From NCBI GenBank assembly GCA_015501585.1, contig JADNRY010000007.1, forward strand, positions 1-64,000: a stretch of 64,000 nt of DNA. The letters are read 5' to 3'. The stretch is from Rhodocollybia butyracea (taxonomy: Eukaryota > Basidiomycota > Agaricomycetes > Agaricales > Omphalotaceae). The translations under genes were made by a program, and so were the position numbers. A model generated the notes under the pieces. It was not told where the DNA came from. It ran no database searches and saw only the letters and a list, made by a program, of their open reading frames with translations. Positions 55,689 through 64,000 of the stretch are shown one piece after another; position 1 is the stretch's first letter; each line of letters opens with the position of its first letter.

Positions 55689-57068
55689 ATGGGTGGTGGA
55701 GATTTGAACATGAAAAAGTCGTGGCACCCGCTGCTCCTGAAGAATCAGGAGCGAGTGTGGTTGGAGGAGAAGAAGGCTGTGAGTAATGCTTATTGTTCAC
55801 AAAGTTTGATCTTGACCAACTTTGGTTCAGCTTGAAGAGAAGAAGAAGCTCGACCAACTCCGAAAGGAAAAGGAAGAAGAGCGCCAGCTTCAAGAGCTAC
55901 AACGTCTGCAGGAGGAAAAGACGGGGAAGAAACGAACAGAGAAATTAGAATGGATGTATACGACTCCGGCTACTGGAAGCTCCCAGAATGCAAATGATTT
56001 GGAAGATTATCTTTTGGGTAAGAAGCGAGTTGACAAGATTCTGACTGCCGATGAAAATGCCAAAGTAAGTCTTGAACACTACTGTTCAATTAAAAAAGCT
56101 TACATCAAATCTTTCAGCTGGGTGCCGCCCACAAGAACTTCATCGCCGTCCAGAATGCTAACAATGCTCGAGATATCGCTTCCAAAATCCGCGAGGACCC
56201 ACTACTTGCGATTAAACAGCAGGAACAAGCTTCGTACGAAGCTCTGATGGCCAATCCTCTTCGCCTGCGAGAGATGCAAGCAAGGAATGGTATCATCTTT
56301 AAAAAGGACAAGAGCGAGCGTAAGAGGGAGAAGGAGGAGAAGAGACGACTAAAGGAGGAGAAGAAACAGAGGAAACTTCGAGATCGATACTCGCGGTCAC
56401 CAAGTCCCCTGAATGATGACCACCACTATGCTCGTGATCACAGGTCATCTCGCAACGACAGCCCACGACGCCGTTCTCCTACTTATGGTCGTTCTCCGTC
56501 TCCCTACTCTCGTGGCGGTCGGAGGGACGACTCCCGCAGACGTAGTCGGTCTCGTAGCCCTAGACGTGAAGATTACGGTCGCAGGTACATTCGTAACGGA
56601 AACTCTTCATCTGAATCGACTGTGGACGACAACTCTCGAGGCAGAGACCGGCAAAGGTTCTCTCGGAGTGAGACTCCTCCGTACACCGGCAAACGATCTC
56701 GAGGCCCAAGTTTTGAGCCCCGATCCGATTCTTATAATCATAAACGGGTTCGACGAAGCCCTAGCCCTCGCGCTCCTGCACCTGCATCTCAGAAATCCAC
56801 CAGCACTCGCGCTGAACAGGACCGGGCTGCTCGACTTGCTGCTATGACCACTGCCGCTGAAGCAGCAAAGATTGAGCGCCAAGAGCGGTTGACAAAGTTG
56901 TTGGAGAAGGAGAAGGCTGATCTGGCAGCCGAGGAAGCTGCGCGTGCCAAGTCAAAGGGTATGGGTGGATTCCTCAGTCACGAGTCAAAGAAGGTGTTTG
57001 GTGGATCTGGTGGGCTCGAAGACAGGATACGAAGAGGACGTGGGGGTTTAGTCATCGATGCAGATTAA
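55689..57068 (+). CDS. CWC25: Pre-mRNA-splicing factor CWC25
   Basis: CWC25 stabilises the spliceosome for the first transesterification. The diagnostic N-terminus is [30 protein letters not shown], joined over an intron to [20 protein letters not shown], then [29 protein letters not shown]. After a second intron comes [60 protein letters not shown]. The C-terminal half is a charged arginine/serine region ([13 protein letters not shown], [17 protein letters not shown]) and ends [20 protein letters not shown]. Three exons, about 400 residues; nuclear. The RS region is likely phosphorylated, as in other splicing proteins. Confidence 0.95.
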
Positions 57069-57240
57069 GTCTCGTTCTCATCGGTACGGTCAACCCGTTC
57101 TATGTATTATCAATTAGCTGTTATGTATTATAATGACTATTAGTCCATCCCAAATGTCCAAGTACTTAGTATCGTAAAAATTAACAACCGGTATAACCCA
57201 AGCAACTGCTCGAAAAGAAAAGTAAAACCACGTTCCACAA

Positions 57241-57857
57241 TCACAAGTCGGAATCCGAACTAGAACCAGAATTAGAAGTGGAATAAGAGTATGCCGAGCT
57301 TCCATCCAAAGAGCTGCTGTCACCAGAAAATCTGGACGAGCACAATGATGGACGAGCGCGAAGCACAGGATTATCGTGATAAAAGATGTTCGAGAGTGGG
57401 GTTGACGGCAAATTGGGCGACGAGAGCAGTTTGGGTGTTGTCAGGTTTTCACTGATGCGTTGGGCGAACGATATACGTGGTGAACGAGAAACCTGAAAGA
57501 CAGAAAACTTTGGCTAAAAAAAAAGTTGAGCGATGAGAACAAAGAACACGAACGGGTATCCTCGGGGTGACATGCTCCGCCTCAACTATGCCCACTGAGC
57601 TCACTCTGGAAGCAGCAGATAAGCAGTCAAACTTCCAACACAGATCAAATGATTTTCTGCTGTTGGCTTCGCCTTTGATCTGAGCAACGCGAGGGTACAC
57701 AAGTCCATCCTAAGTACATGAACATGAACTTGAGTAAAATTTTAAACACTGATCCAATAAAGATATGACTTACGATACGAGAACGGTCTGAGGGAGGCTT
57801 TGAGGGCTCGTCGTTGAAATGTACAAAACGAGTGTTGGAGACGGCGATGGACGACAT
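57241..57857 (-). CDS. Small conserved disordered protein of unknown function
   Basis: Three or four exons. MSSIAVSNTRFVHFNDEPSK, PPSDRSRI leads across an intron to DGLVYPRVAQIKGEANSRKS, FDLCWKFDCLSAASRVSSVG, IVEAEHVTPRIPV. Then, after a T-rich intron, come VSRSPRISFAQRISENLTTP, KLLSSPNLPSTPLSNIFYHD, NPVLRARPSLCSSRFSGDSS and a serine-rich end (SYSTSNSGSSSDSDL). The total is about 165 residues. No domain is recognised. The regular exon joints and non-repetitive middle part support a real gene. The SP-rich tail could be a phosphorylation target. Confidence 0.55.
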
Positions 57858-58235
57858 AGAAGGGAATGTAAGTGTAGTTTGTGCGGATATAGAATAGAAT
57901 GTGGGAGATGGTGGTCGAGAAAAAGAAAGAAGGGTTGCAGAATAATAATGATTAATTATATTTATTATGATCACGGTTTTTTTGATTTTTTTAAGAATGA
58001 GAGACACACCTGCCGTATGTATCGCAAAGCTTAAGTATGTGCCGATGATGTCGCTTGCGATTCTGGTTTTTTAACCTCAGTTCACAAAAATTGAAGCTGT
58101 CCTTGATATTCGGTACATAACTGTATTAGATACGGAAGTCCTCAAGTACTAGTAGCGAATAGTAGGGCGAAATTCAAATACCGACGGTCACATGATCGTT
58201 TCAAGGTTTGTACACTACTTACTTAGATTATCACC
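57858..58235. other. Divergent intergenic region upstream of DMC1
   Basis: This contains the promoters of the small disordered-protein gene and of DMC1. AT-rich around 57940-57980. No gene is seen. Confidence 0.4.
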
Positions 58236-60209
58236 ATGCCTCCTCGTCGTGCACCTTCTCAAGGATCAGTTGCTCCAGGTCCATCGCGTCCTGCAAGCCC
58301 AGATGCAGACTTTGACGATGTGACTATTATTTTTCTTTCTTTCATCGCGAATTGTACCGATAAACGCGTCGACGTCGGCAGTCCCCATGTTTTGACGCGG
58401 TCGAGGAGCTACAGCAACACGTATGAGCCAGATAATTCTAAAACTATGTTCAATATGCTGATGCTCCCCCCAGGGTATCAACATGCAAGATATCACAAAG
58501 CTCAAAGTTTGCTCTCTTATTCGTGCTTTTTTTACGCGTCTTGATGCGTGATATCACGGCGTAGGGCGCAGCTATCAATACTGTATCTGGAGTAAACATG
58601 ACAACGCGGAGACAAATGCTCAAAATCAAGGTTCGCGATACCTTCTGACATCTGCTCTTTTGTGGTATTGACTAGACACAGGGAATGTCGGAAGCTAAAG
58701 TTGAAAAGATCAAAGTACGTCGAATCACGTATGATTCAAAGATGTTCCTTATATCACTATTCAGGAGGCGGCGCACAAGATTCTAGTCGGTTATCTGTCA
58801 ATCTTTGAGCGCATGTACTCATTCGTCAACGCAGGGGTCCTCTTTCTCAACAGGCGTCGAAGTACAAGATAAACGCAAGCGAGTGTTGACGATCAGTACT
58901 GGTAGCAAGTCTGTCGATGCCATCCTTGGAGGTGCAAACCAGCATGATTTTCTGTCAATGTCTCTAACCCACTCCCCCAGGCGGTTTCATGTCTCAATCG
59001 ATATCCGAAGGTGGGCTTGCAAAGGCTTATTTTTTACTCTTTCGAAGCCACCAACCCATGCTATACATAGTCTATGGCGAATTCCGTACCGGAAAAACCC
59101 AGCTTGCGCATACAATGAGTGTTGTCGCCCAACTTCCTCCTGATCTTGGTGGAGCTTCCGGAAAGGTTGCTTACATTGACACAGAAGGTAAACACGCGTT
59201 ATTATCGGTCACCTATCGAATAATTATCAGCTCTTACAGGGACATTCAGACCAGATCGTATCAAGTCCATTGCTGACAGGTTTGGAGTTGACGGAAATAT
59301 GGCGTTGGAAAACATACTCTACGGTATGCGCTTAACTTTGGCCTACTCCTTGAGATGTTCTTCTGAGACGACTTGTGGACATAGCCCGTGCTTTCAATAG
59401 CGAACACCAGGTTGCCCTGTCTAGTCCATTTGCTCGATATGGCGCGTCGCTCACCATTTTTCCAGATGGAGTTGATCAACGAGTGCTCACTTCGCTTCGC
59501 TGAAGACAAAGATTTTCGTCTATTAATCGTCGACAGCATCATGGCTCTTTTCCGTGTCGATTACAGCGGACGAGGGGAGTTGAGTGAAAGACAACAAAAG
59601 GTGATCATTTCATTATCAACACGCGAAATAACGCTTACGTCTCGATTAAAGCTCGCTCAAGTCAAGCCGATCGATTTTTGACATCTTCCAAATCGCTAAA
59701 GACCTTGTGCTCCTGCAGATGCTTTCCAAACTAACCAAGCTTTCCGAAGAATACAATGTCAGCTATACGAACTGTATCGCCTCTCTGGGTCGTTATTGAC
59801 ACATTGTTCTCTCGTAGATTTGCGTCCTCCTTACCAATCAAGTCCAGTGTATGTGCTGTACTTTTCAGGAGCAGCCTGCTGTCCAGGTGCCCTAAACTCT
59901 GGATTTATTTTAGCCGATCCTGGAGCAACCATGACCTTTGTCGCTGGTGGAGCACTCAAGCCAATCGGCGGCCACATCCTCTCTCATGCTTCCGCAACAA
60001 GGATGTTCCTTCGGAAAGGTCAGTCACTCCCTCAACGCTGAGTTTTTCCGAGTTTCCTATTTATCATGCGTTCTCGTTCCTTCAACATATCTACTGCATC
60101 GTAACCAGGTCGCGCTGAAGAACGTGTCGCGAAACTAGTTGATAGCCCTGACCGTCCGGAAAGCGAGGCCTCGTACAAGTTGGACGAAGGTGGCTGGGCC
60201 GATGTTTGA
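58236..60209 (+). CDS. DMC1: Meiotic recombinase DMC1 (RecA/RAD51 family)
   Basis: DMC1 forms filaments on single-stranded DNA and drives inter-homologue strand exchange in meiosis. After a disordered leader ([20 protein letters not shown]), a dozen or so very short exons join to [59 protein letters not shown], then [20 protein letters not shown]. The core has [20 protein letters not shown] (Walker A GEFRTGKT), [74 protein letters not shown] (Walker B LLIVD), [50 protein letters not shown], and ends [23 protein letters not shown] and the [10 protein letters not shown] block mark DMC1 rather than RAD51. All motifs are intact. Expression is expected in meiotic basidia. Confidence 0.93.
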
Positions 60210-60463
60210 AGAGTGTTATTGATTATTTTTAGGTCTCTCGTCAAGTTCAGCTGTTCCTTCCATGATTGATGTTTTCTGCTGACGCTACTTCAGGAGATGT
60301 TGTACTTGTATTTGTATGTTACCATAATTGTGTATGTACCTGCTTTAATCCGAAGTTCTTACTCAGAAGTGTATTCCTATATGCGTCCACGAACCTTCTA
60401 GGTTGTAGCTTTCATCGTCCCAAGACACAGTCTTGCCGGTTCCAGTAACCTATTCTTTTCCTT
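60210..60463. other. 3' flank of DMC1
   Basis: No gene or repeat is seen. Confidence 0.4.
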
Positions 60464-61224
60464 CACTTGGAAAATGGAGAATTCGCTCGCTAGTTCTTCG
60501 TCTTCTCATAGATTTTACTTTGATCTGATGCGAAAAAACTCTAGGAGTCCGTAGAACTGGTGGTGTTCCATGTACCATTGGACTCGGAGAATCAGACACC
60601 GACATCTACTCATCCCCAATTAGCTGGTACGTGATCAGTTCGTGTGGGGAGTGAAGGATGCGCTAATTCTTCATTCCGAACATCGAAAGAATTCCTTCTG
60701 CTCGCTGTACTCGTGCTGTTATCTTGATTGAGTGGTCTAACAAGGTGCGTGCGTCCGATGTCAACATGGGGAAAGTGCGCGCTTCTTCCACAAAAGGTGT
60801 AATTAATGAGCTTCCATGCTCGTTACAACTCCGCGAGTTGTTGGGCTACTGTAAGCTCGTTCCCAGACGCATATTATTGACTTCCTATGATGATTTCATG
60901 CAGGGCTGCCGAGGAAAGAGAAAGACTTACATCGAGGCCATCGGAGCGTTAAGGCGTAGGCTCTGGTAAGTTCTGGACCGCGAAGAAGGTACCTATGGTT
61001 TAATATCCGTATCCTCGATGCCTATTGGTTACATTTTTACCTGATAGATCTGCAGCTGGGTTAGCCTTGCGGCGCGACCAAAGGCCCGATGTCGGACACA
61101 TTCAGTCTAAGTATTGCAAAAAGAAAAAGATACTACTTGGCCACAGATTTTATTACATATGGTGGTGTCGTCTCGGGGTAGGGTCTCCAGTTGAATCTGG
61201 AAGCATGAGGTTGATTAGAAGGTA
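60464..61224 (+). CDS. Doubtful gene or gene relic
   Basis: Several forward segments look protein-like but lie in different frames: MENSLASSSSSHRFYFDLMR at 60474, then VRRTGGVPCTIGLGESDTDI and YSSPISW ending in a good GTACGT donor near 60629, then FIPNIERIPSARCTRAVILI with EWSNK ending in GTGCGT near 60744, then GCRGKRKTYIEAIGALRRRL near 60902-60968. Two of the pieces end at credible donor sites, as exons would, but joining them in frame creates stop codons in the arrangements I tried. It may be a poorly resolved intron-rich gene or a decayed one. No family is recognised. Confidence 0.25.
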
Positions 61225-61532
61225 AACGTTGAAGAAGTGACTGAGAAATCCGGAGCGAATGTTCCGAAAATGCGTGAGAAAAACGCCTCAAGGCGCGTTA
61301 TGTCATGTTTGGTTTTGAACAATTACCAAAAGGGAAACTGTATATACGGTCAACCACAACGCGCTTTTTCCTTCCTCCCTTCACCATGTCATTTCTTTAA
61401 ACCCAAGATTACTTGACGTACGATTTTTCTAGTGCCCTCTCATCATTCTTGTATTACGGGGCACCACCACCACTGTTTCCAGCATACCAATATACGACCC
61501 TGGATACGTTTGTAAAGTAATTCTGCGTTGAC

Positions 61533-63046
61533 ATGCCTCGAAACAAAACTCACCAGAAGAAATGTTACTCCAGTTCAATGGATGATAAACCATATACGAC
61601 CCCCGAAGAAGACCCTTTCAACATTCAACCTTGTCTTCAGCCTCGTAGGAGACGTTCCAGCCTGCTCAATAAATGGATCCAAGAGCAGCAGAATACAGCG
61701 CCACCGGAAAGTGATATATCTTCCGGCAAGTTGCTCAGTCCATACTTGGCTTATCCCGATCTCGGCACCTGGCAAGGTCGCAGTAGTCACTGTGGCTCTG
61801 CAATAACGTTGGCGAGCTACGACCTCGTTGATGATGAGGATATTCCACAAAACTTGATCTCCGAGGTAACGGTTTCACTTGTCTGGGATCACATAAGTCT
61901 TGAAAAGCTATTTATTAACAGCCTCCTATTACACCTGTAACGCCATCGTCCCACAAAAGCTTCTTAGGGACACCCACAACCTTTCGCAGCTTACACTTAT
62001 CTTTTCGTTCGCAATCCCCCGCGCGTTCCGTTACTCCTACATCTGGAACTCCTTCTCGTAAATCTTTTCTTCCTTTAAGCTCGCGCTTGGGCACGAGTTC
62101 TGAAAGAAGCGTACCGAAACAGCACAACAGATCCTCGAGTCTTTCGGTGCTTAACACTCCTCCTGTACCACCCTCACCCCTTATGAAATCCTCTCAGTCA
62201 CCTTCCAAATGGCGACCCAGCGTACTGGGGTATTTCTCTTCCTCTCAAGTTTCTGTTATTCCCTCCGAGACCCTTTACACCCCTTCACGTCCGAGTGTCT
62301 CTTCCAACAGCACTGTGACGACCATTACCACGACAACATCTGCTACCGCCACCGTTACGGATAACGAGGCTGTCACTTCCAAGTTCAATGGCATTACATC
62401 TATTCGGTCAAGAGAGCGGCCATATGTTGCACACTCTAGAGAAAACAGCCTGTCCACCTCGCCTTCTGCTTTTCATACACGCCAAGCCAGTCTGCGAAAA
62501 CCTTTAGGTCCAAAATCTGGAGTTCAGCTAGCCAACTCCAATGTCGATTATCCATTGCCAGACGACGAGGATGATGACGAGCAATTACGTACGGCAGTAC
62601 ATGCTCCCAAACGCAACGCAAAGCCCGAAGTTGCGTTTTCCTCATCCCCAAACAACACTTTGTCAAAGATGTCCTTTGCCGCACTTACCAAAAACACTAA
62701 AAAGAAGAGGCTCATTATCAGTGGCATCTCGCCGAACGATACTCGAAAGTTTGAAGGCATAAAACGCTGGTGCGAGGCAAGTGCTCAGATCTGGTTTCAA
62801 TGTCTTTGGACCAACACCCTTGAACAGAGTTTTGGCGAGATTACACATATAATTAGGATGCCAAATGGCGATTTGCATGTCCATTTTCGAAGTGCTGATG
62901 TTGCTGATACTGTAGGTCCCCCAGTTTCAATTGAATTTCCCTAGGTTTATTTACCCTTATAGGTCTGTCGTCTTCGCGCCAAAGTTTACATTGTCGGCTG
63001 TGGTAGTGTGGGTGTGTCATGGGCTACTGGCAGCGCTAAGCGATAA
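61533..63046 (+). CDS. Serine-rich protein with a C-terminal RRM-like half domain
   Basis: Exon 1 starts MPRNKTHQKKCYSSSMDDKP, followed by LGTWQGRSSHCGSAITLASY. After an intron (about 61866-61922) comes a long serine/threonine/proline-rich region (TFRSLHLSFRSQSPARSVTP, KWRPSVLGYFSSSQVSVIPS). The C-terminus is ordered: KKKRLIISGISPNDTRKFEG, IKRWCE, SFGEITHIIRMPNGDLHVHF, RSADVADTVCRLRAKVYIVG. This reads as beta-alpha-beta-beta-alpha-beta, like an RNA-recognition motif without clear RNP aromatic residues. Between WCE and SFGE lie 51 bases that begin GCAAGT and end AACAG; they can be a GC-AG intron or be translated in frame as 17 residues. A last intron precedes CRLRAK. About 445 residues. Function unknown. 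Confidence 0.7.
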
Positions 63047-63606
63047 ACATTTCCTTTTTCTTCGTTCCCATCAGAGGTAAGTAATGTCTTTTTTCGCTCG
63101 AATCTTCGACTAATCTGCTTACCCTCAGCATTCCCCTTCATTTGTACAATACGCAAACGGATCCGCCTCCACTGCATGCTATTTTACCGGTTACCTTTAT
63201 TCGATATCAGGAACTTTTCTGGACCTTTGACGATCTTTCACGTCCACTATGCCACAAGTCCCGGAATTATGCCCGTGAATTTACTTCACCATCATTTACG
63301 CCATGTCTTAACGCTACTATCGCCACATAGATTTATGCCCCCCCACATCACTACACTAGCCCGTGCTAATTAAACGTCTCTACCTTACACATACCCTCAC
63401 CTATATCACATACCTTCGTCTGTACATATGTAGCATCTTTGTGCATTCTTCTATTTATATGTATCAGTTTCGACGCTCAGTGTTCAAACGTTCATTTGTA
63501 TCTTCGTGTACCTATCAGTATCCCTATCCTTGAATGACATCGCTCTTCATTTCAGTATGCTCGAATTCAAGACTACTACAAGTAGACGTATGACTCACCA
63601 GTCGCG
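63047..63606. other. Convergent intergenic region
   Basis: This is the 3' flank of the RRM-like gene and of the partial gene at the window end. Short open frames at 63142 and 63176 overlap in different frames and lack protein character. Confidence 0.4.
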
Positions 63607-64000
63607 CTACGAATTAGTCATGTGCCTTCCTAGTTTCTTTACAGTTTCTTTACAAATCTTGTCCCATTGATGGATTGCTCCAACGGCAAGAAAGAGGAAA
63701 GTGTCGAGGGTGCCGGTGACTTTTTGATTTTTGTGTTTTGCAGGAGCTCTTTGTTTACGCTGAACTCCTGGTTCCACTGTCCATGAGAGCTCGCCAAACA
63801 CCTCGATCCCAACTTCGACAGCCGCAAGACGATGAAAAATAGACCGATATGCCTAGAACAGCTGTAATCTGGATCTGAGGACTCAGGAATGGTATGGTTT
63901 ATGACAGAATCATGTAGCCTGTTTACTCGATGGCAAAGCGATTTAACATTGGTATTTCCGACGTCGATCATATATGTCTCCTGAAAAGATATTTATCAAC
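63607..64000 (-). CDS. 3' part of a gene of unknown function, runs off the window
   Basis: The reverse-strand exon from the window edge to about 63870 reads YMIDVGNTNVKSLCHRVNRL, HDSVINHTIPESSDPDYS. A short intron ending TTCTAG near 63854 leads to the last exon: AYRSIFHRLAAVEVGIEVFG, ELSWTVEPGVQRKQRAPAKH, KNQKVTGTLDTFLFLAVGAI, HQWDKICKETVKKLGRHMTN with stop at 63607-63609. The 5' part lies outside the window, so neither start nor length can be given. No family is recognised. Confidence 0.45.

Overview
The window is nuclear DNA of a filamentous basidiomycete, most likely an Agaricomycete (mushroom-forming fungus). The reasons are gene structure and protein resemblance: genes on both strands, many phase-diverse introns of about 45-65 bases with GT..AG ends, short 5' exons, and protein sequences that resemble the Agaricomycete forms of RPB2, SLA2, DMC1, AIM9-like kinases and PTM1. 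There is no sign of bacterial operons, CRISPR or rRNA. Exon joints below were read by eye; no transcript data were available.

Layout. 1-2149 is nearly gene-free and carries two hairpins. 2150-9219 holds a stand-alone GTPBP1/2-type N-domain protein, a disordered conserved protein, an IphP-type tyrosine phosphatase and a Shaker-like voltage-gated K+ channel. 9420-16729 holds an Old-Yellow-Enzyme family reductase and fructosamine-3-kinase, divergently transcribed, followed by RNA polymerase II subunit RPB2. 17020-23576 holds two small unknown genes (one secreted), a decaying AIM9-like phosphotransferase pseudogene, the HORMA protein REV7 and the sorting nexin SNX4. 23650-29279 holds a PTM1-type seven-transmembrane protein, an F-box protein and a mitochondrial NDUFA9/COQ11-like dehydrogenase-fold protein. 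29733-30680 holds an intron-containing tRNA-Lys(CTT) with an 822-bp terminal-inverted-repeat element inserted 20 bp from it, flanked by a perfect 8-bp target duplication.

30831-43972 holds a large membrane-anchored conserved protein, the autophagy HORMA protein ATG101, a non-coding tandem duplication, a tandem pair of small C2H2 zinc-finger genes, a protein ending in a short CxxC-x13-CxxC finger, and the Pol III factor BDP1. 44523-51658 holds two small unknown genes, the cytochrome oxidase assembly factor SURF1 and the endocytic adaptor SLA2. 52002-60209 holds a proline/serine-rich protein, a voltage-sensor-only membrane protein, the splicing factor CWC25, a short unknown gene and the meiotic recombinase DMC1. 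60464-64000 holds a doubtful gene, an RRM-like protein and the 3' part of a gene that runs off the window.

Most genes are unrelated housekeeping genes, so this is ordinary compact fungal chromosome and not a cluster. Functional themes recur by chance or loosely: transcription (RPB2, BDP1), DNA repair and meiosis (REV7, DMC1), membrane traffic (SNX4, PTM1, SLA2, ATG101) and voltage sensing (K+ channel, voltage-sensor-only protein). Four divergent gene pairs are separated by only about 52-129 bp and probably share promoters. The items most worth following are the 822-bp element, the GTPBP N-domain protein that stops where the GTPase would begin, the voltage-sensor-only protein and the AIM9-like pseudogene.
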